From assembly GCA_960531495.1 (NCBI GenBank), contig OY482859.1:9739661-9803660 (forward strand): a DNA stretch of 64,000 nucleotides, given 5' to 3'. The DNA is from Zeus faber (Eukaryota; Chordata; Actinopteri; Zeiformes; Zeidae). This document shows, one piece after another, positions 26,971-37,790 of this stretch (position 1 is the stretch's first letter; each line of letters begins with the position of its first letter). The position numbers and the translations under genes were made by a program. The notes beneath the pieces are model-generated. The model did not search any database. It worked only from the letters and a program-made list of their open reading frames with translations, and was not told the origin of the DNA.

Positions 26971-27262
26971 TCAATATTTGTTGTGACCACCCTTTGCCTT
27001 TAAAACAGCACCAATTCTTCTAGGTACATTTGCGCACAGTTTTTTAAGGGTCTCGGCAGGTAGCTTGTTCCCCTGCGGATTCAGGCTCAGGTCTCAAGTG
27101 CAATTGTGTTCCTGTAATAATCCCAGACTGACTGGACGATGCTGAGATGGGGGCTCTGTGCGGGCCACACCGTCTGTCGCAGGACTCCTTGTTCTTTTCG
27201 CTGAAGATAGTTCTTTATGACTCAGGCTGTAAGTTTGGGGTCGTTGTCATGCTACAGACATA
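26971..27262 (-). pseudogene. Decayed C-terminus of a Tc1-like (DDE) transposase
   Basis: On the minus strand the frame reads HDNDPKLTA, a stop (TGA where Tc1 proteins have Asn), then VIKNYLQRKEQGVL, VWPAQSPHLSIVQSVWDYY, a disrupted stretch, and LPAETLKKLCANVPRRIG followed by AVLKAKGGHNKY and a natural TGA stop (complement of 26971-26973). These are the conserved C-terminal motifs of fish Tc1-like transposases, which cut and paste TIR-flanked DNA. The second catalytic Asp (NDPK) is present, but the final catalytic Glu of SPDLNIIE-type motifs is Gln here (SPHLSIVQ). One codon is missing in KEEQ. The copy is 5'-truncated and clearly dead. No terminal inverted repeat was found. Confidence 0.85.
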
Positions 27263-28257
27263 TTGAAACATTACAGTTTGCCCCATTCATAACATGTAAA
27301 GTAATTTAATATTGTGATGGAAATTTTTTTTTTTTTTTTAACTCAAAATGAACTCTTTTCATCCAGTGAATTAAAAATAATAGCAATTTTTAAAAGGGAG
27401 GCAGTTATTTAGGAGTAAGATGTTTTAAATGGTAGACATTGCTGTTAGGCCACATGAAGTGCAGCTTGAATTCAAGCTATTCGAGTGTGTCGTTCTTTCT
27501 TTTTTTCTTTCATCAGCATAAAACATCTATAATTTGAGCTATAGAACTTGAAAAGCCTCATAATTGCTCGAGTTGAAAAGAGGCTGTGATTGGATGCTCT
27601 AATTTCTCTGTGAAGGAATGAGCCACAGTTCCTCTACTTGAATGACAAACCATTTTCATGAGGAAATGATGCCGTGTCCTTTGTCCTCTCGCTGATAAGA
27701 ATAGAGGCCGTTCCACCACACGTGCACAAAGCAAGCACGTTTATAACGCGTGGAAATGTAGATAAATCCTGTTTAACGTTGTGGCAAAATACCAGCATAA
27801 ATCTTATTTACCTGTCACCTCTTTGATGGAGACACAGAAGGTTCCGTGTTTGTTTGTTTTTTTTGTTGTTTTTTTAGTATTCAAATTATGATGAAATAGA
27901 AAGTTTGGCTTACTCTGTCTTATCTTTCGTGCCACTCTTGGCGTTTTTGAATTAAGTGAAAACACGGAGCTGTAAGATCCAGCAGACTGAAGTACACTCC
28001 TCCTCAAATGAGAGCTGAAATGCTACAGGCAATTAGAGGAGTCTGTTGAATTTCCTCGAAATGAAGCACTAAATGAAACGTGGTCGGACTGGCAATTTAA
28101 TTCTCCTTTCTGTCCTCTTCTCTGTCTTCTGTCGCTGCTTCGTGCATGCAGGAGAAGGTAAGTGAAGTGAAAACTTTATTTATACAGTCGCTTGTTTAAC
28201 CCTCGAGCTGCCAAGTGGCGCCGGCTCTTGGCCCATGCATATCAATTCCCCTTTATC

Positions 28258-28530
28258 TTAAAGTGGTAATCCATGAGATTCTCTTGTATAAAAACAATCT
28301 CATAGTTGATTGTTTATTGAGCTGGCTCTTTATGAGGAACAACCTTTCAATGTATTTGCGTTGTGCATGTGCTCCTCTATATAGTCTTTCCGTCGTTGGT
28401 GGCGGGGTCCGCCTTTCCCGGCACGAGAAGCGAAAAGGTTACCACAATGAATTTGTGGTCAGGGGTCAGTGTGGTCTGTCGATATGGATGGACATTCACG
28501 AAAAAGAACAATACCCTCGCATGAAAATAT
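28258..28530 (+). mobile_element. MITE family A, copy 2 (3'-truncated)
   Basis: It starts with the terminal repeat TTAAAGTGGTAATCC at 28258-28272. It then carries TTTCAATGTATTTGCGTTG, TGTGCTCCTCTAT and GGTGGCGGGGTCCGCC, in the same order as copies 1, 3 and 4, followed by GATATGGATGGACATTCACG. No right terminal repeat was found. Confidence 0.6.
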
Positions 28531-29008
28531 TAAAGCCCCGGTAAAGCAAAATTAAATATGCGTCGACTCTGTCCCACCAGAGAAAGATGTGTTATTAACC
28601 ACCCAGGCAAATTTGAAATCCCGGGGCGGGAAACAAACCCAACTGGGTTTACTTAAAAACAGGGGTTCCCAAAAAGGACGCCCCGATCAGAGCCGCAGAG
28701 CTGTCCGAGTGCGGGGCCCCCTGCCCCGCAGCGGCCCCCGTGCAGCGTCAGGGGACGGGCTGTGAAAAGCAGGGCCGCCGGGCGTCATCGAGTCCTGATT
28801 GAGACCCGGCCAAAAACATCCGGAACATAAAAATGGTGGGAAAACAGTTGGGCGGCCTAACACCGCGATCCGGTGCGACATCGTCCGCGCTCGTTTCTCA
28901 CATGTTTTCGGGGACCTTTAACCGTGGAGCGACGACCCAACTCCAACACGCGGTGCAATGATCACTCGTGCGGGAGCAAATTCTGTAGCCAAAATTGTTC
29001 CTTTCATT

Positions 29009-29058
29009 CGGCAGTTTACAACAAATAAAGGAAATTCCTTATTCGTTGTAAACTGCCG
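29009..29058. repeat. Near-perfect 50-nt palindrome
   Basis: CGGCAGTTTACAACAAATAA(AGGAA) at 29009-29033 is followed almost at once by (TTCC)TTATTCGTTGTAAACTGCCG. The arms are about 24 bp and differ by one substitution and one extra A, with essentially no loop. A T-rich run (29071-29098) follows. It may be a foldback element remnant. Confidence 0.85.
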
Positions 29059-29485
29059 ACCACTCACGTTGTTTTTTTTTTCTTTTTTTTTTTTTTTTGT
29101 TTTTTCTGTTTCTGTTTCTGTTTTCTCTCAATACAAACCCCGGGTGCCAACGGACCGGGAACAGAAAGCTGAACCCTGAAATGTGATATTTTGACTAATT
29201 ACGGAGGAGGGGTGGGGGTTCGTCCCTCGTTCCAAGCGTGTCCAGTTGCTCAAAAAGTTCCGTTGGCTCGCGAGCGTACGGACGCAGCTCACTTGTATTT
29301 CTATTTCTACAAAACCCGACGGTCGACGCAGGGCAGCCATCAGTCCGTTATGGTGCTTTCAGGTGATTTAATGCGTTGACCCGAGCACCGCTACGGCAAC
29401 AACAACGTCACCTAAACAAATTGTGTTAATTGGCCGCCGACCGCAGGAGTCGAATTCCCATCTCCGGCATATCTGACTTGTTTTG

Positions 29486-29486
<1 letters not shown>

Positions 29487-29560
<74 letters not shown>
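29487..29560. repeat. (GT)n microsatellite
   Basis: Uninterrupted (GT)n of about 73 bp. Confidence 0.98.
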
Positions 29561-29561
<1 letters not shown>

Positions 29562-30981
29562 TGGGGTTGCTTCCCATGTGGGGGATTTATAGAGAAACAC
29601 CACACATGGATATAATCCTTTTTAGTGGTTGAAACGTCAGAGGCTTAGTGCCCCGCAGCAGCACGTTCCCGCCGTTGAGTGGCGAGGCTGCCGCTGACCT
29701 CCAGGAAATGTGGGTCACGATCTCCATGTCACAGGGCTGCACGGACCACGCCGTAAGAGCATTAGGTCCGTCGTGGGGGTAATCTAGATAAAATAAAGAA
29801 AATGGCCACACAGCTCGTACCGTGCACCCACCCCTCCACCGCAGGAACGGGAAAGGGACTGGTGAAAATGTAGTTTGGGCATTTGTCCCATCACTCTGAC
29901 ATCTGACTTTAACTTTGCGTGCGCTCTCAGAGAGTCAGGGTGACTGAAAATATCCAGTTTGGCTTAATTCCAAATTCCATTTACATTATACACCTAGTGA
30001 CTTTGACTTTGATTTATCTACTGGCACAAATTGAATAAGAGCAACTCAGTTCTGACAGGCGCTGGCTGTTATTCCCATTGCATTTCTCTTTTAATCATTT
30101 TCATTCGCTTTTTTTTTTTTTTTTTTTTTTTAAAGGTTGGCCCATTAAAATGCAATTTGACAAGATATGTAAGGGGTCTGTGCAAAACCAAACTAGAGAG
30201 ATAGATAGATAACTGATTCCCTCAATCTAGTTTTTCATTTTTTTATTTTACTTGGAAAACCCGACTTCATTTTTTACTTTTTCTTAATAGATTTTAGATT
30301 TTATAGAATAGATTGAGCTATCAAATCCTAGGTGCTGAAATCAGTTTGAATCACAGTTGAATCGGTCGCTGGGTACAGTTGACAGTTGAATGAATCTATC
30401 GCAGGCAGGTCCGGACAACGATTCACAAGATCCCGGAGAAGGCTCTGACTGCGGTGTATTTCAGCTTTTCTTTTGGGTCGGTGCGGCGCTCCTTGCAGGG
30501 AAACGCTGGTATTTTTGATGCTAAACCTTATTTTCCAACCAAATGATGTGATCGATACCAGAACGTTAAAAAATTGATCCGGTATTGATAGATATAGATT
30601 AAGTGGGTGTGTCATCTCAGAAACATAATCTGAGTCTCTGTTTGTCCGATCGACTGTTGACAGACTCGAGCTGCCATCACCAGTTCCCATGACCCTGGCA
30701 CCAGGGGTCAAAGGTTGGCAAGTTGACCCAGACTGTTGCCTTCACATCCCCTCCGGTAATGAAGAACTTCAACTTTTTTGTTTTTTTGGAAACCCCAAGG
30801 TGTTTCCAGCTGCTGTAACGATCCCAGTCGGCTGGAAACAAACTTATCTCACATGCATCTCAGGTTCAGGATCTTACTTTTTATTTATTTTCTGTTTTAT
30901 TCTTTTAAATAAACTGATCTGAAAATGCAGATTGTCTTGTATTTAACAAGGCTCGCTAAGAATCTGTATTATTATAGTTTT

Positions 30982-30983
<2 letters not shown>

Positions 30984-31078
<95 letters not shown>

Positions 31079-31105
31079 ATACGTGTGTGTGTGTGTGTGC
31101 ATGTT
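30984..31105. repeat. (GT)n microsatellite
   Basis: (GT)n of about 93 bp followed by GCATACGTGTGT and a second short (GT) tract to 31100. Confidence 0.97.
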
Positions 31106-32210
31106 TTCAGGCTTCCTAGTTTTCAAATAGTTTATTTGTGCATAACTGTACATTAAATGTCACGTTAGCAGTGAAAAGATCTCAACGTAGTAGAATAATA
31201 AAACAATGAGTAATAATAAAACAGTAATAAGAATATTCTGTAAATTACAAAGAAATACAAGCTATCAAACCACTTCATATAAATTAAGATTTAAGAAAAA
31301 AAAACGTGTGTGTAGTGGCATGAGGCTATTATGGGCTAAGTTCTCTGTAAGAATAACTTCATAAAACCTATAGCTTTTTGCCTATTTGCAAAAAGTTAAA
31401 AAAAAAAAAAAAAAAAAAAAAAAGATAAAATCTGACCTTTGAGGCATCGCGTCCCTTTTTCCATCAGGTTAAGCAAAGCTAAGTAGGAACAATCATGTTT
31501 TGAAGCATTCTGTCTATGGAGGAGATGAAAGATTTGCGATCATTTAACGCGTTTTGGAGAGATGGGGATAGATGGAGAAAGACACAGAGAGAGAGGGGGG
31601 GGGGCGGGGGGGCGACAGAGGAATAAAGGCTGAATTATGGGTCTGACTTTTCCGTCCCGTTCCGCAGCTCCCTATAGGAATGTCGTTTGTTTCAAAAGAG
31701 CAAACTAAGCTGGAAGCCCGGCGACAACGCGGCCGTTGGGGCAGAAATGCGCAGGAAGTGGCAGGCGAGGACGCGGCGTTTCTCAAGTGTCTCCGTGTTG
31801 TTTATGCGCGCGGCGTACGTATCGTTTTCAGATGAAGGAAGACAAGCTGTGGAACGCGCCGTCTTAAAAAAAAAATAAATAGAAATGAATGAACTGGATT
31901 CTGTTTAAAATAGAGTTTGCGTTTCAATCTTGTAATCTTGGACACACACTGAACAAAGCCTTTCTTAAGGCGGAGCGCAGATGGCCGCCCTGCCCGTGAT
32001 CATGGGATGACGCTCTGCTCTTCATCAGGGGGTTTGGGTTGTTCCAGTGCAGGGATTCTCAGCCTTTTTCACGTCAAGGACCCTCAGTTTGAGACGCATT
32101 AGCCACAGAGCCCATTTGATAATATTTTGTCTCTGCGAGCCCAATCTAAGAATATTGTTATTGTTGGAAACGATTTAGTCCAAGCACCCATACCTGTCTA
32201 TACTCTAGTT

Positions 32211-33532
32211 GAGCTGGGGCCACATTCCATGATTTTCAAGGCTGATTTGGCGGTGATTTGAGATCGGTTGGAGTGGTGGTAGTCCGCGGTAGTACAGGAT
32301 GGTCCAGGGTAGTACAGGGTAGTACAGGGTAGTACAGGGTAGTACAGGGTAGTCCGGGTAGTACAGGGTAGAACAGGGTAGTCCAGGATAGTACAGGGTA
32401 CTACAGGGTAGTCCGGGTAGTACAGGGTAGAACAGGGTAGTCCAGGATAGTACAGGGTACTACAGGGTAGTCCGGGTAGTACAGGGTAGAACAGGGTAGT
32501 CCAGGATAGTACAGGGTAGGACAGGGTACAACAGGGTAGTCCAGGGTAGTCCGGGGTAGTACAGGGTAGTACAGAGTAGTCCAGGGTAGTACAGGGTGGA
32601 ACAGGGTAGTCCAGGGTAGTACAGGGTAGAACAGGGTGGTCCAGGGTCGTACAGGATGGTCAAGGGTAGCACAGTATAGTACAGGATGGTCCAGGGTAGT
32701 CCAGTGTAGTACGGGATGGTCCAGGGTAGTACAGGGTAGTCCAGGGTAGTACAGAATGGTCAAGAGTAGTACAGGGTAGTCCAGGGTATTACAGGGTAGC
32801 ACAGGATGGTCAAGGGTAGTAAAGGGTAGTACAGTGTAGTACAGGATGGTCCAGAGTAGTCCAGGGTACTACAGGGTCGTACAGGGTAGCCCAGGGTAGT
32901 ACACGATTGTCCATGGTAATCCAGGGTAGCCCAGGGTAGTACAGGGTAGTCCAGGGTAGCACAGGATAATCCAGGGTAATCCTGGGTAGTACAGGATAAT
33001 CCAGGGTAATCCTGGGTAATACAGGATAATCAAGGGTAATCCAGGGTAGCCCAGGGTAGTACAGGGTAGTCCATGGTAGTACAGGATGGAGGTCAGGCCA
33101 CGATTCAATCAAACACGTGTGACCACCTTTCAACAGCCAATGAGATGGTGGACCTGCACCAGGGCGAAGCCAAAGAAAGTGGCGAGTGTGGACTTTTCGA
33201 AAAGGAGGAACCACTTGTGGAATTGTGAAGCAGAGTGTCCGGATAATGTTCCGAACGCTGCACAAACAACCACGGTGGCAAGCCGCATGGCATCCATGTT
33301 AGTCTCAGTGTCAAAATATCTCAAGATATTTTCGCCTCTTGCGAGAATCTTGCAACCAGATCAATTCCCGCGAGTGCGGGGGCACCACCAAACCCCGTCT
33401 CCATCTTTAGATTCGTGCCCCTCAAAGGCCGCGGTTGTTATGAGAGAGAGAAAATCTGTCAACGTCACGTGCGCTGCTCACTCTGTTCATTGTCGTTCAC
33501 AATTGAGAAGATCACGTATTGTGGCCCCAGCT
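32211..33532. mobile_element. Inverted-repeat-bounded element carrying the minisatellite
   Basis: GAGCTGGGGCCACA at 32211-32224 is matched by its exact complement TGTGGCCCCAGCTC at 33519-33532, giving 14-bp inverted ends about 1.3 kb apart with the minisatellite between them. The flanks outside are the two halves of one hAT-like short element (32050 to about 32150 and about 33535-33700), so this looks like a nested insertion. Target-site duplication is unclear. The ends are seen; that it is a mobile unit is inferred. Confidence 0.5.
32274..33090. repeat. Minisatellite of 10-bp units (GGTAGTACAG / GGTAGTCCAG)
   Basis: About 80 head-to-tail copies of a 10-bp unit alternate mainly between GGTAGTACAG and GGTAGTCCAG, with scattered variants (ACAGGAT, GTAATCC, GTGGA). 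A 59-bp higher-order unit, marked by GTCCGGGTAG, recurs at 32351, 32410 and 32469. Because 10 is not a multiple of 3, the minus strand reads as a 30-bp periodic Pro/Trp/Tyr/Leu peptide (PWTTLYYPVL-like) with few stops. That is a by-product of the repeat, not a gene. Confidence 0.95.
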
Positions 33533-34589
33533 CTATGGAGATGAGAGTGAAACTGGGATCAAGACACTCATCATTCTACATTCTCTAACGGTGCTCACGT
33601 CATGTAAATGGAATAATGGTTCAATGGAACCATTCATCGTTTTGCTGGGATCCCCCTGGAACCTCTTGGAGGTCCTCAGACCCCACGTTGAGAACCAGTT
33701 CTTTAGTGGAACCTTTCGGTTAGATGTAGCTGATTGTGATTTCATTTCATTCTATTGAGGTATTCGTTGTGTATTTTTCGTATTTTTTTTACAATAATAA
33801 TAATAATAATAATAATATTAGTATTTAGCTTTCTTTTTTTTTCAGTTCATTAGACTTAAAACAACACATATTCAATTTCTGTTGCCTCCATTAAATCGGG
33901 AATCAACTCTTGATCGTAGAAACATATAAGGATTATATAATAAATGTTTCAATGTTGTGTTCTGAGATGGTCTCCTTTTGAGTGTTTGGAACCAGATAAG
34001 TGGTATCCATGACAACGAGATACAGCCCTTTCCTGTCTCTCCTTTTTCTTTTTTTTTAAAAGGATATTTACAATGATTTTTTTTATTTTTTTCTCTCTTA
34101 TCTTGTCCCTCTCGCTCGTCTCTCGGACTTTCGACAGTGAGGCCCAGCGTTTGAAATTAATTCAATGTTGGCGGAGAATGTAAAACAAATATTGATGACT
34201 CCACAGAGCGTCTCGTCGTCTTGTCAAACGGAGTTAAAGCACTTCAGAAGTGTCCCGCCAGCGGGTCCTCGGCTCTTTGGCATCTCGCTTTTGGGCAAGT
34301 TATCTAATGTTGACAGTCATTGACGCAGCGCTCTGAGGGTCGTGGAGACGCAACGTGTGGATCCTTTTTTTTAGGTGGGGGGTGAGTTTCCTTTTTAAAG
34401 CTGCACAACAACAAGCTCCTCCTTTTGTCCCCCAACCCTTTGCTTATTTCAATCACCATTCCCGTCGTTTTCCACAGAAGCGGAGCGAAAGGAAAGCCAA
34501 ATTATGTTATCCAGCTTTCATCTTCCAATTTTTTCTTTTTTTCCCATCTGCATATATTTTTTATTTATTTCGGATTAAAGTAGACTAGC

Positions 34590-34870
34590 GTCTTTGTGCG
34601 GCACTAATTGCCATAGAGCTTCAGTAATTAAAGGACAATAAAGCCTTAGCAGTAATTAGTTTCTCTTGTTTGGTTGCTAGCCCATCAATTGTGCTTCAAT
34701 AATACTGATCATTAGCATGCGGCCGGGCAGCGAGGGATGCTGGGAAGAGAGCCGTGCACACACAGCACTCCACATTCCATTCCCATGAAGCCATGGCACC
34801 GAGCCAGGCCGTTAACCCTTTGAGCGCCGGAGCCGGAAAAACGTGGCAGCAGTATCTGCCGTAGCAGCGC
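34590..34870. promoter_or_regulatory. Repeat-free, TAAT-rich stretch upstream of tox2 (candidate conserved element)
   Basis: Contains CACTAATTGCC, AGTAATTAAAGG, AGCAGTAATTAGTTTC and CATCAATTG within 100 bp, followed by GC-balanced unique sequence to the (CA)n at 34900. It is about 3 kb upstream of the start codon. Confidence 0.28.
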
Positions 34871-34899
34871 AGGCCCGAGCTCATATAATAAGGACTTCT

Positions 34900-34923
34900 C
34901 ACACACACACACGCACACACACA

Positions 34924-34971
<48 letters not shown>

Positions 34972-34991
34972 GACACACACACACACACACT

Positions 34992-35028
<37 letters not shown>

Positions 35029-35043
35029 ACACACACACACACA
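34900..35043. repeat. (CA)n microsatellite, interrupted
   Basis: About 144 bp of (CA) with single-base interruptions (CGCACA, CTCACA, AAAGACA, CTTATACA, CAGACA). Confidence 0.97.
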
Positions 35044-36113
35044 GGTTGCTTTTACTGTACGTGTAACATGCCTGCAGATGTAATAACACGCCTGTTATGC
35101 AGTGAATTGCAGCATCAGCCGGGTCCCGCTGTGCAAAAGGCAATAGTGGCCCTTTCATCGTGGCACATACAGATTTCGTTAATGACGGCATAACCACATG
35201 TTGAGGACAAACATAAGGAGGAAACCCCTTATCAGGTTTTTGGTTTTTTTTAACTAAAAAATAAAATTCGGTGCTTGAGTTGTTGCATCTACAGCACAAA
35301 AAAAAGCATTAAAAAATGTTTTCATTACAAACAATCTTTATCGACAAATTACTGGAAGAAAGCTCATGTTTTTGAAATTCCTACGCTGTATGTTTTAGTT
35401 TAGTTAAAGTTAATTTTCTCTTAAACTTTGCTGCTGACTTTTCAGGTCTCGGTGACTGAACTTTTGCATATTTTTCTTTGCTCCGTGCATGCTTTTTCAT
35501 GTGCTTGTGTGTATATGTTTATATGTTGAACTGTTCTCCCGGCACCGCTGTGAAAGACAGCTTCTCAATCGGCACGCCCCGGTTAAATAATAAGATAAAT
35601 GAAGAAAAAAACATTGTGAACAAAACAGCTCAAAAAGGCCTTTCTGTGCTTGCCGATCGCATGCACGGCTCTGTAAGCTCAGGTGTAGTAATAACGCTGC
35701 AGTACAGAAAAGCCGGTCGCCGTCCTGACATGATTGAGAGACAATGGTCCTATGGAAAGACCATTCCACCATCAAATGTGCATGCACATCACAGGGCAGC
35801 GGTATGCAATCCATCACATTCAGAGAGCTGTCACCGCTCCCTCGCCCATCTTCTCCCGCTGCATATTTGCCACCGTGTGAAGATCAAGTCCAGTGCAGTA
35901 ACAGTATTACATACATTTAACACACTTTTTCGAATTGACCAGGTTTGTAAAATGTATTTCGCCGACTGGTTTACATGATTGTATTGGGAGGCAATCACTT
36001 AAGAGGCCGGTTTAATGTACAGAGCTGTTTCTTTCATTATTTTCCCCTCATTAAGCTTCTTTAATCCATTTTGATCAAAGCATACCAGTATAATCTTAGC
36101 ACTGAATCGCAAA

Positions 36114-36147
36114 AATCACCAAAACAACTTTGATTGTTTTGGTGATT
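36114..36147. repeat. Perfect 14-bp hairpin with 6-nt loop
   Basis: AATCACCAAAACAA at 36114-36127 pairs exactly with TTGTTTTGGTGATT at 36134-36147 around the loop CTTTGA. It sits 1.6 kb upstream of the tox2 start codon in AT-rich unique sequence. It could be a foldback remnant or a structured site. Confidence 0.85.
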
Positions 36148-36779
36148 GAAATTAAAGTCAGACAATCAGGGTAATAGAATTGGGTAAGACTGTATGTTGT
36201 CAACAAACCGCAGATTAATCTCAGACGAAACCATCGGTTATTATGAAGGGCGTAACGTTTGGTGGAACACTGGAGTATTTAGGGTTATTTTTCCTCAAAA
36301 TTGCTGTTAAATGGTGGTTTCCAGTGAATGTCAACCAATGCTAAAATACCCTGAACATTGTTTTGCTTGCCAGTGAGAGTTGAATTGAGAAAATCAACAA
36401 TGTTATCGTGTTTTATAGGGCAGGCCTGTTTTATATTGTACTTTAACCACACATCTGTGTCGTTTGATTATTATTACTTTTTATCCGTCCAAAGCTTTTT
36501 ATTTATCTGCTTTTATCCATCTTTGCTTTTATATAATGTATTTTATGCCTGGAGGGGGTATTGGCCGGTTTTGATTACGGGACTTGCTTATAAAAAAGAC
36601 ATCACAAAGTTTACCTCCACTGTATTCACACAGACTGGAGTTCTGTGGCCAGAAACTGATTTTTCCCCACTGCTTCAGGCTGTGGATTGCGCTGGGATTT
36701 GCATAATCAGGTGCTTTTGGCATTAAAATACAACAGGTTTGGGTCGAGAATCCAAATAGAGACGCACGGACCAAATAAA

Positions 36780-37780
36780 AAAAACGGTCCAACTGCACAG
36801 GGAGACGGTCCACGCGTCGCCCCGTCTCCCTGTCTCCGTGTCTCCATCCCTCCATGCAGCCTCCTCCCATTCTCCCTTGGCACAACAACCCAAATGGAAG
36901 CTCTTTGAGGCGCTGATGGATGCTCGTGCGCGCTTTTTTTCACCGCGCACGGAGCGCGCACCGTGCGCCGCCGCCACATCTCCGGCTAATCAGGAGCGCG
37001 CAGTTGCAGAAAGGAACGCGGTTGCCATGGCAGCCAGCACCCCCCCCCCCCCCCCCCCAACACACGCACACACGCACACACGCTCGCCCTTCCTCCCCCC
37101 CTCCCTTCCTCACTCCCTCTCTCTCTCCCGTTTATTATCGGCAGAGGTCGCATGGCACGGGGAGGAGCGCTCCTACGTCCTGGAACCCGTGCACGGACAC
37201 GCACCTCCATAACAAAGCCAGTGGAGCGCTGGGAGCACTGGGGGAGCAGAGGCTGTGTATGCGCTGGATGGACTCCTACTACACCGAACCTTTCAAACCC
37301 CCCCCCCCCAAAAAAAAAAACTGCGGATCAAAGTTGGAGTGTCTTTTTTTTTTTTTTTTTTTTTTTTTTTTGGTTTTTCTTTCTTTCTCTCTCCTTTCTT
37401 CTTTATTCTGTCCCGGAACAACGGAATAATCTCACCAGCACGTGCACGTACATGCCATTTTATTTTTATTTTTGAAAAATTTTTTTTTTTTTTTTTGGCA
37501 TGTGATTTTGAGTTCCACACAAGTGTTTCGGAGAGGAGGACTGCCCATCACTTGGAGTTGTTGCTCGTGCCGGAGAAGTTATTAGAATAAAACGGATGTG
37601 AGGGGGAGAGTGCCAGAGAAACTCAACCCACTTTTTTTTTTTTTTTTTTTTCTTCTCCTTCCTCTTCTTTCTCTCATTCTCTCCTCTGTCCTTCTTCATT
37701 CCACCCCTCCTCCGCTTCAACAATAGTGAGTCAAAGACACACAAAGTGATTTTCATGCCTTCAGCGCCGTGCGCCCTGAG
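36780..37780 (+). promoter_or_regulatory. CpG-rich promoter and 5' UTR region of the tox2-like gene
   Basis: The kilobase before the start codon contains dense CpG-rich stretches (notably 36930-37030 and 37145-37210), sharply unlike the AT-rich flanks. They are mixed with low-complexity runs: C-run 37041-37059, C/A run about 37300-37320, T-runs 37345-37371, 37480-37497 and 37632-37651. CpG-rich promoters are usual for developmental regulators. No TATA box lies at a sensible distance; a TATAAAAAA at 36589-36597 is about 1.2 kb from the ATG. The transcription start cannot be fixed by eye. An RFX X-box-like site (GTTGCCATGGCAGC) lies at 37021-37034. Confidence 0.6.
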
Positions 37781-37790
37781 ATGGACGTGA
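37755..37790 (+). other. Upstream ORF overlapping the tox2 start codon
   Basis: An ATG at 37755 opens an 11-codon frame (MPSAPCALRWT) that stops at a TGA at 37788-37790, 10 bases past the start of the main ATG and in a different frame. Its context is weak (T at -3). A short overlapping uORF normally lowers initiation at the main ATG. Its presence is read directly; any translational effect is inference. Confidence 0.5.

Larger units (their letters stand above)
28531..32049. other. Non-coding intergenic sequence
   Basis: Apart from the palindrome at 29009 and two (GT) arrays, it holds T-runs (29071-29098, 30110-30132), a 30-bp A-run (31396-31424) and a G-run (31597-31612). Segment 28640-28950 is GC-rich with CGG/CCG words. 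No exon is recognised. Confidence 0.5.
32050..33700 (+). mobile_element. hAT-like MITE (family B), split by the minisatellite element
   Basis: The left half starts CAGGGATTCTCAGCC at 32050 and continues TTTTTCACGTCAAGGACCCT. The right half (about 33535-33700) contains CATTCTACATTCTCTAACGG and ends GTTGAGAACCAGT. The two halves are collinear with the intact copy at 17402-17678. Ends of the form CAG-GGTTCTCAAC / GTTGAGAACC-CTG are typical of hAT (Charlie-like) non-autonomous elements. Confidence 0.6.
33701..36780. other. Non-coding sequence upstream of the tox2 promoter
   Basis: (AAT)n at 33796-33818, the candidate element at 34590-34870, the (CA) tract at 34900 and the hairpin at 36114 are the only structures seen. 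Frames such as 35478-35978 carry no recognisable domain. Confidence 0.5.

Noticed and set aside
32401-33265. Minus-strand frames with PWTTLYYPVL-type repeats
   Set aside because: A 10-bp minisatellite gives a 10-residue period in all frames; stops are absent only because the unit lacks them.
36838-37429. Pro-rich frames across the tox2 promoter/5' UTR (up to 169 codons)
   Set aside because: They run through homopolymers and (CA) words and have no domain; the recognisable TOX start at 37781 explains the locus better.
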